Assembly (NCBI RefSeq): GCF_001541095.1
Contig: NZ_LMXH01000002.1
Location: 448,671-512,670, forward strand
Length of the DNA: 64,000 nt
Direction of reading: 5' to 3'
From: Paenibacillus sp. FJAT-26967
GTDB taxonomy: Bacteria; Bacillota; Bacilli; Paenibacillales; NBRC-103111
Positions 33,989 to 42,906 of this stretch are shown piece by piece. The notes beneath the pieces were generated by a model. The model was given only the letters and a program-made list of their open reading frames with translations. It was not told the origin of the DNA and did no database searches. Each line of letters starts with the position of its first letter. Within the stretch, counting starts at the first letter, position 1. A program made the translations under genes and the position numbers.

Positions 33989-36235
33989 ATGAAGAAAAAG
34001 CAGCTGTCAGAATTAATTGAAACGCTAAGGACAGATGAAAATATAGTGAATTGGCATGAAATACAGCCCCAGGAAGCGATGACGAGGAACATGCCTGAAA
34101 GCGTGGATCCCCGTATAAAGTCGGCCTTGGAGAAACGGGGGATAACGCAGCTTTATACCCACCAGTACACCGCATACCAAACGGTGCGAAGCGGCGAGAA
34201 TATCGTAGCCGTTACGCCGACTGCATCGGGCAAAACGTTATGTTACAACCTGCCGGTCCTGCAGGAAATCGCTGCGGATGATACGAGCCGGGCGCTTTAT
34301 TTGTTCCCGACTAAAGCTTTGGCTCAGGACCAGAAAAGCGAGCTTAACGAAATCATCCAAGAGATGGGGATGGATATCAAAAGTTACACGTATGATGGGG
34401 ATACGTCCCCGGCAATCCGTCAAATTGTCCGCAAAGCCGGTCATATTGTCATCACGAATCCGGATATGCTTCATTCCGCCATTCTGCCTCATCACACGAA
34501 ATGGGTAAGTCTTTTTGAAAATCTGAAATATATCGTCATTGATGAACTGCATACGTACCGGGGCGTGTTCGGCAGCCATGTAGCGAATGTGATCCGGCGG
34601 CTTAGACGAATATGCAGGTTCTACGGAAGCAGCCCGAAGTTCATCTGCACCTCCGCAACCATAGCCAATCCGAAGGAGCTGGCGCAGCAGCTGACGGGAA
34701 GCCCTATGAAGTTAATAGATGATAACGGCGCGCCGAGGGGACGGAAGCATTTTGTTTTCTACAATCCTCCTATCGTAAACAAGCCTCTTAATATCCGCAG
34801 AAGCGCTACGGTCGAAGTGAACAACTTGGCGAAGGAATTTCTGAAGAATAAAATTCAAACCATTATTTTCGCGCGAAGCCGGGTACGGGTAGAAATTATT
34901 TTGAGCCACATTCAGGAACTCGTTAAGAATGAAATCGGCTCCAAATCAATAAGGGGCTACCGGGGCGGCTATCTGCCCAAGCAGCGGAGGGAAATTGAGA
35001 GGGGACTCAGAGACGGTGAAATTCTGGGTGTCGTCAGCACGAACGCATTGGAACTCGGCGTAGACATCGGCCAGCTGCAGGTTTGCGTAATGACCGGTTA
35101 CCCGGGAAGCATTGCCAGCACCTGGCAGCAAGCCGGACGTGCGGGACGAAGGCACGGAGAGGCGCTTATTATAATGGTAGCGAGTTCTACACCGATCGAT
35201 CAGTACGTCGTTCAGAATCCGGAGTATTTTTTCGATCGCTCTCCGGAAGCTGCACGGATTAACCCGGAGAACCTGATTATCCTGGTGGATCATCTTAAAT
35301 GCGCTGCGTATGAGCTTCCTTTTAAGGAAGAAGAAGAATTCGGGCCGCTTGACGTTGTGGAAATTATGGAGTTTCTCGTAGAAGAGCGCGTTCTGCACCG
35401 GAAATCAGATACGTTCTACTGGGCGGACCAGTCTTTCCCCGCCAGCAATATCAGTCTGCGTTCGGCTTCTCAGGAGAATGTCGTGATTATCGATCAGTCG
35501 AATGTTGCCGATGTTAGAATTATCGGAGAGATGGACCGTTTTAGTGCGATGACTCTGCTGCACGACGAAGCTATCTATTTGCACGAAGGGGTTCAATTTC
35601 AAGTCGAGAAGCTGAACTGGGAGCATAAGAAAGCGTATGTCCGGGAAGTGGACGTCGAGTATTATACGGATGCGAATCTCGCTGTCCAGCTCAAGGTGCT
35701 GGAGGTCGACAAAACCCGCAGCCAGGATAAAACGGCTTTGCATTATGGGGATGTAACTGTTAATGCAATGCCGACGATTTTCAAAAAAATCAAAATGAGC
35801 ACGTTCGAAAACATCGGTTCCGGACCGATCCACCTGCCCGAAGAAGAACTCCACACCAGTGCAGCGTGGGTGGAGCTCAAGGAGATCGACCCGGAACTCG
35901 GGATCAAAACGCTGGAGCAGCTGCTGCTCGGAATTGCGAATGTCATGAGGCACATCGCACCTGTACTGGTCATGTGTGACCGTAACGACCTGCATGTCGT
36001 CTCTCAAATCAAGGCGGCACACACAGGACTTCCTACTATATTTTTATATGACCATTACCCCGGAGGAATCGGTCTCGCGGATGAAGTGTTTACCCGTTTT
36101 GCGGAAGTAAAGCGAGCCGCCATGAACTTAATACAAAAATGCCCTTGTAAGGATGGATGCCCATCATGTATTGGTATGGAAATCGAAGGAATCAACGGCA
36201 AACAGAAGAGTATGCAAATATTGGAACAATTATAA
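33989..36235 (+). CDS. mrfA: DEAD/DEAH-type helicase MrfA (YprA)
   Basis: A 748-residue superfamily 2 helicase; B. subtilis MrfA (YprA, 749 residues) works with the exonuclease MrfB in a nucleotide-excision-independent repair of mitomycin-type lesions. Walker A is TPTASGKT, the DEAD-box variant is DELH in IVIDELHTYRG, and motif III is TSATI. The C-terminal domain (DUF1998) has a four-Cys zinc motif, CPCKDGCPSC. The start is ATG at 33989 behind AAGGGA. The TAA stop overlaps an ATG of a 14-codon frame that leads into mrfB. Confidence 0.93.
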   Translation: MKKKQLSELIETLRTDENIVNWHEIQPQEAMTRNMPESVDPRIKSALEKRGITQLYTHQYTAYQTVRSGENIVAVTPTASGKTLCYNLPVLQEIAADDTSRALYLFPTKALAQDQKSELNEIIQEMGMDIKSYTYDGDTSPAIRQIVRKAGHIVITNPDMLHSAILPHHTKWVSLFENLKYIVIDELHTYRGVFGSHVANVIRRLRRICRFYGSSPKFICTSATIANPKELAQQLTGSPMKLIDDNGAPRGRKHFVFYNPPIVNKPLNIRRSATVEVNNLAKEFLKNKIQTIIFARSRVRVEIILSHIQELVKNEIGSKSIRGYRGGYLPKQRREIERGLRDGEILGVVSTNALELGVDIGQLQVCVMTGYPGSIASTWQQAGRAGRRHGEALIIMVASSTPIDQYVVQNPEYFFDRSPEAARINPENLIILVDHLKCAAYELPFKEEEEFGPLDVVEIMEFLVEERVLHRKSDTFYWADQSFPASNISLRSASQENVVIIDQSNVADVRIIGEMDRFSAMTLLHDEAIYLHEGVQFQVEKLNWEHKKAYVREVDVEYYTDANLAVQLKVLEVDKTRSQDKTALHYGDVTVNAMPTIFKKIKMSTFENIGSGPIHLPEEELHTSAAWVELKEIDPELGIKTLEQLLLGIANVMRHIAPVLVMCDRNDLHVVSQIKAAHTGLPTIFLYDHYPGGIGLADEVFTRFAEVKRAAMNLIQKCPCKDGCPSCIGMEIEGINGKQKSMQILEQL

Positions 36236-36275
36236 TGGATGTTTACCTCAGACTGCGCAAAGCGGGGGCCTTCCT

Positions 36276-37874
36276 ATGAGCGGGCTGCGCGATAAACTGG
36301 CGCGGCACTTGAAACCATCGGCCCAAGGGCAGATGACGCAGGCGTCCGCAGGCGGCGGAAATGAACGTGAGCCGGAGGGGATTCCACAGAAGAATCCAGA
36401 TGCGGGAAGGCTCTCGGATAGCCCTGCTGACAGCGGACTGAGTCTGGACGACGCTCTGCAAGGCGCGTCCGGTTCGGGAACCGCAGCTGATCAGGTGGCC
36501 CACAATCAGGCTGCCGCTGCAGTTCCGGAGTCGGCCGCCTCACAGCTGCAAGCATCTGAGTCGGCCGACGCCGGAGAATCCCGCGAGTGGGACAAGCTGG
36601 GCGCCGAGCTGTACGAGAGCCCCCATGGCTCGTTCGTGCGCCGGGTGTGTACGTATCCGCTGCACAGTTATCACGGCAAGTACAGGCTGGATGATCTCCA
36701 GGGCACAGCCCATGAGCTGAACGCCTTTCACCCGGATCAGGCACCTCCCGATGCCCGCGGTTTGCTGTTTTTTGATACGGAAACAACGGGTCTGGGAGTC
36801 GGTGCAGGGAATTTGGCTTTCATGGTTGGAATCGGTTATTACGATACGGATGTATTTGTCGTGGAACAGCTTCTGATCCGTCATCCTGCCGAGGAGCGCG
36901 CGATGCTTGCCTATTTAGGCGAGCTTATGGAGCGGTTTACTCATATTGTGTCCTACAATGGCAGAACCTTCGACTGGCCTATTCTTCAGAACCGGTATGT
37001 GATGAACCGGATGCGCCTGAACTTTGATAAATGGCTGCATCTGGATCTGCTTCATCCGTCACGGAGTTTATGGAAGCATGCCATGCCATCGTGCAGACTC
37101 GGCAAGGTGGAAGAGGCTCAGCTTGGATATGCCCGTGAAGAAGATGTGAGCGGAGCGCTGGCACCTGAATTATATTTCCTGTACTTGGCTGAAGGCAAGA
37201 CGGATGTGCTTCGCGGAGTTTTTGTCCATAACGAACGAGATATCGTTTCTCTAGCCGCTCTTTCGGTGCTTATATCCCGTTACTTGAGCGAAGAAGAACC
37301 GCTCGCACTCAAAACGAGCGCTGATTTGTTCCGTCTAGGTCAATGGCTGCTCAAGATGGGACGGAATGCGCCGGGCGAATCGGTTATGGAACTCGGCTAC
37401 GGCAAGCTGATAGAAGGAAGCAGCACCGAAACAAGAGCGGAAGGAAGCGAGCTGTTCTTGCACTATGCGGCCTATTATAAAAAGGCCGGGCTCCGTGAGC
37501 GTGCCGTGGACCTTTGGAATCGCCAGATCCGGCAGGCCAAGTCGACCGCTATCGTACCTGTTGAAGCTTATATCGAACTGGCTATGCATTACGAGCATAG
37601 CTGCAAAGACTACTCTGCTGCGCTGGAGATGACGCGGGAGGCTCTCGACACACTGCGAAGAAGGCGTAAACTTCTGAGGAAGAATGCGAAGGATGTTGCG
37701 GAGGAACGTCAAATTCTTCATCGTGCGGAGCGGCTGGAGCGCAAACTAGAGAATAAGCCCAAGCCGGTCCCTAACCGCAAGTCGAGAAAGATTGCAGACA
37801 AGCCGCGCTCAGACCGTCTCCCGAAATACGCAACCCCGAGCCTATTTGATCTTCCGTCTAATTTGAACGGATAA
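36276..37874 (+). CDS. mrfB: Ribonuclease H-like exonuclease MrfB (YprB)
   Basis: A 532-residue protein. After about 130 Gln/Ala/Ser-rich, probably disordered residues comes a DnaQ/RNase H-like nuclease domain with FFDTETTGLG (catalytic D and E), SYNGRTFDWPIL and HNERDIVSLAAL. The C-terminus has TPR-like helices and a basic tail. It pairs with MrfA. The start ATG at 36276 follows a poor site (GCGGGGGCC); translation is probably coupled through a 14-codon frame (36235-36279) that begins at the mrfA stop and ends over this ATG. Confidence 0.88.
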   Translation: MSGLRDKLARHLKPSAQGQMTQASAGGGNEREPEGIPQKNPDAGRLSDSPADSGLSLDDALQGASGSGTAADQVAHNQAAAAVPESAASQLQASESADAGESREWDKLGAELYESPHGSFVRRVCTYPLHSYHGKYRLDDLQGTAHELNAFHPDQAPPDARGLLFFDTETTGLGVGAGNLAFMVGIGYYDTDVFVVEQLLIRHPAEERAMLAYLGELMERFTHIVSYNGRTFDWPILQNRYVMNRMRLNFDKWLHLDLLHPSRSLWKHAMPSCRLGKVEEAQLGYAREEDVSGALAPELYFLYLAEGKTDVLRGVFVHNERDIVSLAALSVLISRYLSEEEPLALKTSADLFRLGQWLLKMGRNAPGESVMELGYGKLIEGSSTETRAEGSELFLHYAAYYKKAGLRERAVDLWNRQIRQAKSTAIVPVEAYIELAMHYEHSCKDYSAALEMTREALDTLRRRRKLLRKNAKDVAEERQILHRAERLERKLENKPKPVPNRKSRKIADKPRSDRLPKYATPSLFDLPSNLNG

Positions 37875-37881
37875 CACTTAA

Positions 37882-37913
37882 GCCGTCCGCCCATCAAGCG
37901 GGCGGCGTTTTTT
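37882..37913 (+). terminator. Terminator after mrfAB
   Basis: GCCGTCCGC pairs with GCGGGCGGC (one G-T pair) around CCATCAA, followed by GTTTTTT. Confidence 0.88.
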
Positions 37914-38101
37914 GGGATAAAGTTTCAGAACGGAATTCTCGATTCCATCCGCTCGGCAAGTGAATTTGTATGAAGAATTACCATCTTGTGCGGGCGCATT
38001 TATGCGTCCGTATCTTTGTACAGGCGGAAGGTTTTTAGGTTTAAACCATGGAATGCGCGGACATACAATTAACAAGCAGATGGAGAGGGAGTTGACAGGG
38101 A

Positions 38102-38911
38102 ATGCCGGAATGGCCGGAGATGGAGCATTACCGCAAGCAGCTGACCCGGATGATTTTGAACATGCCGATCCGTCAAGTTATCGTAAACCGGCCTAAGTCT
38201 CTGAATGTGACCGAAGAGAACTTTCGTCAGGCCATTCTGGGTGCTGCAATCCGGCGTGTGGAAAGAAGAGCCAAGCAGCTCATCTTTGTGCTCGACACGG
38301 ATAAGTATCTGCTTCTGCATCTGATGCTGGGGGGTATTCTTTTCTATGGGCCTGAGAGGGACAGACCTGATAGAAGTACACAGATTGAGCTTTCATTTGG
38401 AGATAATCGTTTATATTTCATTGGGCTTCGCCTCGGTTATTTACATTTGTTTGACAGAAGCGGGTTGGAAAAAGAACTGTCCGATCTCGGACCGGATCCC
38501 TTTGATGCTGCACTAAGTCCGGACAGGTTCTTATCGATGCTGCACGGAAAAAAAGGAACGCTCAAAACGACTTTGACGGATCAAAAATGGTTAGCGGGAA
38601 TCGGGAACTGTTATTCGGATGAGATCTGTTTTGCCGCCGGGCTGCTTCCGACAAGAGGACCGGGTTCATTGAATCAGCAGGAAGGACAAAGGCTTTATAC
38701 GGCCATGCACTCCGTACTTAATGAGGCGCTTGCCGCCGGGGGTTATATGGAAATGCCCTTGTTTAACGGAGACAAGCTGACAGGCAGTTATAATGATTTA
38801 TGTAAAGTATATGACCGGCCCGGCGATCCTTGCGTAAGGTGCGGCCAGCCGATTGTCTTTGATAAAGTGTCTTCCCGCAAATGCTTCTATTGCACAAATT
38901 GTCAATCATGA
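38102..38911 (+). CDS. Fpg/Nei-family DNA glycosylase
   Basis: A 269-residue base-excision enzyme. It starts MPEWPEME, keeping the catalytic Pro2 and Glu3 of the family (usually MPELPEV). The helix-two-turn-helix region has the expected GIGNCYSDEICFAAGLLP. The C-terminal zinc finger has four Cys (CVRCGQP and CFYCTNCQ). The changed N-terminus and some middle positions suggest a subgroup other than classical MutM, so I leave the symbol blank. It lies 24 bases before an endonuclease IV-like gene, a sensible pairing. Confidence 0.88.
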   Translation: MPEWPEMEHYRKQLTRMILNMPIRQVIVNRPKSLNVTEENFRQAILGAAIRRVERRAKQLIFVLDTDKYLLLHLMLGGILFYGPERDRPDRSTQIELSFGDNRLYFIGLRLGYLHLFDRSGLEKELSDLGPDPFDAALSPDRFLSMLHGKKGTLKTTLTDQKWLAGIGNCYSDEICFAAGLLPTRGPGSLNQQEGQRLYTAMHSVLNEALAAGGYMEMPLFNGDKLTGSYNDLCKVYDRPGDPCVRCGQPIVFDKVSSRKCFYCTNCQS

Positions 38912-38935
38912 TGCAGGTGAAGGGAGAGAATGCAT

Positions 38936-39808
38936 ATGTCATACGCCAGTTTGTTTGTAGGTTCACACGTGAGTACCCGTAGAGGATTCCGGAATGCTGC
39001 AGTTACGTCGGAATCGATGGGTGCTAAGGCATTTCAGTATTTTCCGAAAAATCCGCGCAGTCTGATCCTCAAAGAAAATGTGGATTGGAACGATGCAAAG
39101 CGGTGCGCCGAATACTGCAGAGAGCAAGGGATTCTGTCGATCGGTCATGCTCCTTATCCGTTAAATCCGGCTGTTGAAGAAAGCAGACAGGATGTTATGG
39201 TCGAAGCCATGCTGAATGCTCTTGAAATTGTAAATGCCTGCGGTTCGGTAGGTCTTGTGGTGCATTTCGGGAAATATTCCGGAAAAGATCCGTTACAAGG
39301 ATACAAAAATATAATACAATGTACGAATAAGACGCTGCGCCAGTGGACGGGCAGTGCTCTTCTGCTGCTTGAAAATCAGGCAGGAGGAGGATCCCAGATG
39401 GGAACGACGATGGAAGAGCTGTCCCGTATCCGGGCTTTATCGGACTACCCGGAGAAGATAGGCTTTTGTCTGGATACCTGCCATTTTTTTGCCGCCGGTA
39501 TGTGGAATGGAGAGGACTGGGCCCGGGTAGAGCAGCAAGGAAATGAGCTTGGTTTCTTTGAGAATTTGAAAGCCGTACATCTCAACGATTCGCTGTACCC
39601 GTATAAATCGGGTAAAGATCGGCATGCCAATATCGGGTCCGGACATATAGGCAGTCACGGTTTCCGGGATCTGCTTGCTTCGCAGGTTGTGAGCGGGATT
39701 CCGCTTGTGCTCGAAACCGAGTCAGGACCAGACGGCACGCACAGGGCAGAGATTGCAGCTTTACATAGTCTGGCTGCGGCGCAGTCCGGGAAGGGAAGCA
39801 GGAAATGA
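38936..39808 (+). CDS. nfo: Endonuclease IV (Nfo)-family protein
   Basis: A 290-residue TIM-barrel AP endonuclease homologue. Family motifs are GSHVSTRRGF, GHAPYPLN, FCLDTCHFFAAG, HLNDS, DRHANIGSGHIG and LETES; together they supply the trinuclear zinc ligands. The usual HPGSH is HFGKY and the final LETP is LETES, so it may be a divergent member. AGGGAG at 38921-38926 fits the ATG at 38936 (spacing 9) better than the ATG at 38930. The stop overlaps the next start (ATGA). Confidence 0.87.
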   Translation: MSYASLFVGSHVSTRRGFRNAAVTSESMGAKAFQYFPKNPRSLILKENVDWNDAKRCAEYCREQGILSIGHAPYPLNPAVEESRQDVMVEAMLNALEIVNACGSVGLVVHFGKYSGKDPLQGYKNIIQCTNKTLRQWTGSALLLLENQAGGGSQMGTTMEELSRIRALSDYPEKIGFCLDTCHFFAAGMWNGEDWARVEQQGNELGFFENLKAVHLNDSLYPYKSGKDRHANIGSGHIGSHGFRDLLASQVVSGIPLVLETESGPDGTHRAEIAALHSLAAAQSGKGSRK

Positions 39809-40137
39809 TTCATGTTTTTTTGGATGATCAGCGCAGATGTCCGGCTGGTTTCACGCTGGCCAGGACGATAGCGGAGTGCAAATTGCTGCTCGAAGAACGC
39901 GAGGTCGATATTCTTTCACTCGATTACGATCTGGGCGGGGAGGAGTCGGGCTGGGATCTTGTCGTCTGGATGATTGCGGCCCGGCGGTATCCGGGAACTA
40001 TCTATCTGCATACGTCGAGTATGGAAGGGCGGAGCCGGATGTATCAAGCCTTGTATGCTTCCAAGCCTGAAGCTGTCTCCCTGCACGCGGGACCCCCTCC
40101 CGCTGAACTTCTGGAGAAGCTGGCCGCCGCCTTTTAA
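39805..40137 (+). CDS. Small receiver-like protein (cREC type)
   Basis: A 110-residue single-domain protein. The pattern MIHVFLDDQRRCPAGF followed by DILSLDYDLGGEESGWD fits the receiver-like cyclic-phosphate-processing (cREC) family, where the Asp residues replace those of a phosphorylated receiver. It overlaps nfo by four bases (ATGA), so it is co-translated with a DNA-repair enzyme. No output domain is present. The family assignment is from memory of the motif; any RNA- or DNA-end function is inference. Confidence 0.68.
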   Translation: MIHVFLDDQRRCPAGFTLARTIAECKLLLEEREVDILSLDYDLGGEESGWDLVVWMIAARRYPGTIYLHTSSMEGRSRMYQALYASKPEAVSLHAGPPPAELLEKLAAAF

Positions 40138-40246
40138 CCATAGACAGACAAGCCCTGAACTGAACTGTAAGATACGGAAGCACGGATGCAGAGTTAAGCA
40201 GCGGGAGGGCATGTCTTCACAGCTGATCAAGAAAGGAGTTTTACGA

Positions 40247-41011
40247 ATGATCCATATGACGGATATTCATTTTATACGCGAACAACGCCATATTTTGCAT
40301 GATGTTTCCTTCCACGCTAACAAAGGTGAAAACTGGGTTCTTCTTGGTAAGAACGGCTCGGGTAAAACCACGCTGCTGGAGATGATGACGGGTTACCAGT
40401 TCCCTTCCAGAGGCAAGGTCGAAGTGCTGGGCAACCGGTATGGTCAGTGCGATGTTCGTGAAGTTCGCAAGAAGATCGGGTATAACAGCCAGTCTTTGTT
40501 CGAGAAGCTGAACTTGGCCGATACGGTCTGGGAAGTTGTAGCGACAGGGGAATACGCTTATTTGCGCTTCTATCAAGAAATTCCGGAGGAAATTAAACGG
40601 AAAGCGCACGGGATGCTGGAGAAGATCGGACTGCCGCATGTTGCCGGTCAGCCTCTCGGGACGTTATCCCAAGGTGAACGCAAAAAAGTCATGCTGGCCC
40701 GTTCCATGATGCTTCAACCGCAGCTGCTTATCTTAGACGAGCCCTGCTCAGGGCTGGATTTGTATGAACGGGAGAAGCTGCTGACTTCGATTCAAGACTT
40801 CAGCGATCAAGACATGACCATTCTGTACGTTACTCATCACATCGAAGAAATTATTCCGATTTTTACACATGTCGCTCTCATTGAACAGGGCCGTATCATT
40901 GCCGCGGGACCCAAAGAAGAAGTGCTGACGCCGGAACATTTGTATTCAGCTTTTCAGGTACCGCTCGAAGTGGAGTGGTTCCGCAATAGACCATGGATAA
41001 AGGTGCTGTAA
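40247..41011 (+). CDS. ABC transporter ATP-binding protein (YlmA-like)
   Basis: A 254-residue single ABC ATPase. Walker A is GKNGSGKTT, the signature LSQGERKK (Gln for Gly), Walker B LLILDEPCSGLD and the switch VTHHIEE. No membrane partner is encoded nearby, as for Bacillus YlmA. AAAGGAG, eight bases upstream, sets the ATG; a much longer open frame upstream runs through the preceding gene in another frame. Transported substrate, if any, is unknown. Confidence 0.88.
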   Translation: MIHMTDIHFIREQRHILHDVSFHANKGENWVLLGKNGSGKTTLLEMMTGYQFPSRGKVEVLGNRYGQCDVREVRKKIGYNSQSLFEKLNLADTVWEVVATGEYAYLRFYQEIPEEIKRKAHGMLEKIGLPHVAGQPLGTLSQGERKKVMLARSMMLQPQLLILDEPCSGLDLYEREKLLTSIQDFSDQDMTILYVTHHIEEIIPIFTHVALIEQGRIIAAGPKEEVLTPEHLYSAFQVPLEVEWFRNRPWIKVL

Positions 41012-41015
41012 CCTG

Positions 41016-42062
41016 ATGAATGACAACGAGAAAGAGCTTAATCGTATACAGTGGATCGGCACGGCCAACAGAGGCTTCGCCCAGCAGGCGCAGGAAGAAG
41101 TCCGGCGATTACTGCCTGGGGTTAAATTCTGCACGTTAGTGCCGACTGAAACATTCCTAGCCGAGTCTTTGGGCAGCTGGGCCGAAATTACGCACTTGAT
41201 TCAAGGCAAGGAACCCATTTTCCTGCGCCATATGCAGCCGGTTGAAGCAGAGCTGAGTTTGCAGCACACCGAAGGCGATTTGGCTTCAGCTGTCGAGCTT
41301 GCAGAGCGGATTTGCCCGGTTGAGAAGCGCGGTTCCCTCGCTGTCCAGGTCCGGATTGCAGAGCGCACTGATGTGCCTTTTGGAGCATCGGAAGTTAAAA
41401 CAGCCATAGAAGACAAGATTAGAGAACAGTCTGGTACGGAAGTGGTCGTAAGGCACGCGGACCGGATTATGTCCGTCTACATCGGGCCTGACGCTATTTA
41501 TGCCGGCATCTCTTCCCCGGAGGATAACTTGTCTGATTGGAGCGGAGGGGCTATCCGGTTCCAAAGAGAAGAAAACCAAATTTCCAGAGCAAAGTTCAAA
41601 CTGCTGGAAGCCGAGCGTAAATTCAATCTTCATTTCGGTGATTTCCGCAAAGGAGTCGATGTCGGTGCCGCGCCAGGCGGCTGGACCTCGCTGCTTCTGG
41701 AGCGGGGTTTGTACGTAACCGCTATTGATCCCGCGAAGCTTCATCCGAGTCTTCTTCAGCATCCCAGGCTGACGTATCATGCTAAAAATGCGGGTGATGT
41801 CAAGCTTGCTCACAATGAATTCGATCTGCTCGTATGCGATATGAGCTGGAGTCCGAGACAGATGAGCCGCTTGATTCTTGATCTGCTGCCTGCTCTGAAA
41901 AGCGGCGGGACAGCAATTATTACAGCCAAACTCATGCATAAAAAGCCCTTTCAGACCGTGAAAGAGCTGGAGCATGATTTTGCCAAAGAACTTGAGCTTC
42001 GTCAAGCGAAGCAGCTGTTTCATAACCGGGAAGAGCTGACTCTCTATTTCGTAAAGAAGTAG
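41016..42062 (+). CDS. RlmM-like/FtsJ-type RNA 2'-O-methyltransferase
   Basis: A 348-residue protein with an N-terminal THUMP-like part (about 30-175) and a C-terminal FtsJ-type methyltransferase domain. SAM motif I is DVGAAPGGWTS. The catalytic K-D-K-E tetrad is visible: K in RAKFKLLEAE, D in VCDMSW, K in ITAKLM and E in EELTLYF. The fold resembles RlmM, which methylates 23S rRNA. It starts four bases after the ABC gene and is probably co-transcribed. Target RNA not proven. Confidence 0.85.
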   Translation: MNDNEKELNRIQWIGTANRGFAQQAQEEVRRLLPGVKFCTLVPTETFLAESLGSWAEITHLIQGKEPIFLRHMQPVEAELSLQHTEGDLASAVELAERICPVEKRGSLAVQVRIAERTDVPFGASEVKTAIEDKIREQSGTEVVVRHADRIMSVYIGPDAIYAGISSPEDNLSDWSGGAIRFQREENQISRAKFKLLEAERKFNLHFGDFRKGVDVGAAPGGWTSLLLERGLYVTAIDPAKLHPSLLQHPRLTYHAKNAGDVKLAHNEFDLLVCDMSWSPRQMSRLILDLLPALKSGGTAIITAKLMHKKPFQTVKELEHDFAKELELRQAKQLFHNREELTLYFVKK

Positions 42063-42102
42063 GAAAGTTTTTTTTGTGCAAGCGTGGAATGATGCCGGGA
42101 AC

Positions 42103-42570
42103 TCAGCTGCGATTCAATTGAAGGATTACCCAGGACAGCAGAGTCGCGAAGCAGCTCCATACTAAATAAGGGACAAGCAGCCATGCGGCGAACTTGGAAT
42201 AAGGTAAGGTCATAATGATCAGCCAGCAGGTCGTTGCAGCGACTGCAAAGCAGTCAAGAAAAGCGAGTTCCAAATTTTTGGCTTTAAACAGAAAAAACGG
42301 GTACGCTTGATTGAACAAATAGTTAGTGGTTACCGCAGCAATCCAGCCGATTCCGATGTCGGTAAAACCGGAAGTCCGCGTATATACAATCGCAACTGAA
42401 ACGGCTATACAGGCATACAAAAATGCCCAGACCATGCCGATTAATTGGCCGGAGGGTGCCCACGAAGGTGTTTTAACCGTAGCGTACCATTGCGAATCGT
42501 TGGGAAAAAGAATGCCCGAAATTAAAAACAATCCATAAATCACAAGAACAATCGTGATAAAGGATAACAA
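42103..42570 (-). CDS. tspO: TspO/MBR-family membrane protein
   Basis: A 155-residue five-helix membrane protein binding tetrapyrroles. Family marks are TVKTPSWAPSGQLIGMVW and the Trp/Phe-rich helices with LFNQAYPFFLF. GGAGGTGA, five bases before a TTG at 42570, defines the start; the frame is open for 47 more codons but those would run through the promoter region. The length then fits TspO exactly. TATAAT on the minus strand (42607-42602) may be its -10 box. Confidence 0.88.
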   Translation of the reverse strand: MLSFITIVLVIYGLFLISGILFPNDSQWYATVKTPSWAPSGQLIGMVWAFLYACIAVSVAIVYTRTSGFTDIGIGWIAAVTTNYLFNQAYPFFLFKAKNLELAFLDCFAVAATTCWLIIMTLPYSKFAAWLLVPYLVWSCFATLLSWVILQLNRS

Positions 42571-42655
42571 CCCTATCACCTCCGCAGATAGCTTATCCGT
42601 TATTATAGGTATATGGCCAAGTCTGAGCGGTATGCTAAAAGACAGAAAATATAAG

Positions 42656-42683
42656 TTGACCATATGGGATATTCTGGTATAAT
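42656..42683 (+). promoter_or_regulatory. Strong promoter of the Tad operon
   Basis: TTGACC (42656-42661), 16 bases, TATAAT (42678-42683). Transcription would start near 42690 and meet a strong hairpin after about 30 bases. Confidence 0.8.
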
Positions 42684-42715
42684 AAGCGTAATTAAACATG
42701 CAGGAAAGCAAGCGG

Positions 42716-42765
42716 AAGCACCGCTGGCGTTGGAGAGTAATCTCCCGTCAGCGGTGCTTTTTTTG
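42716..42765 (+). terminator. Terminator-like leader hairpin before the Tad genes
   Basis: AGCACCGCTG pairs with CAGCGGTGCT; inside it CG and GGAGA-GTAA-TCTCC extend the helix, and TTTTTTT follows. It sits between the promoter and the first Tad gene, so it is an attenuator or ends a leader RNA of about 75 bases. A 33-codon frame (42698-42799), without a ribosome site, spans it. Confidence 0.8.
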
Positions 42766-42795
42766 TTTGCTTGCAGCGGGAGAGCGGGGTGAATC

Positions 42796-42888
42796 ATGAA
42801 AAGACGAAGCAGAATCCTGTGGGCGTTGACTGTCTTAGCAGTTGGAGCGGTATTGATTGCGGGTGGCCTGATGCAGTTGAATGGCTAA
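42796..42888 (+). CDS. 30-residue membrane peptide, CpaB N-terminus-like
   Basis: A 30-residue frame: basic start (KRRSR), one membrane helix (about 8-26), and a short tail ending in MQLNG. GGGGTG lies five bases upstream. In Tad loci the gene before CpaE is often cpaB, whose product begins with just such a basic helix and continues with SAF domains; here those are missing. It may be a remnant or a genuine small membrane protein. Confidence 0.5.
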   Translation: MKRRSRILWALTVLAVGAVLIAGGLMQLNG

Positions 42889-42906
42889 GCGGAAGGAGAA
42901 TTCGGA

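Noticed and set aside
37960-38196. 79-codon plus frame before the Fpg/Nei gene
   Set aside because: It overlaps the real start in another frame, lacks a ribosome site and has no protein-like pattern.
42690-42795. c-di-GMP riboswitch controlling the Tad operon
   Set aside because: The space between promoter and hairpin is about 30 bases, far too short for the aptamer, and its conserved core is not seen.
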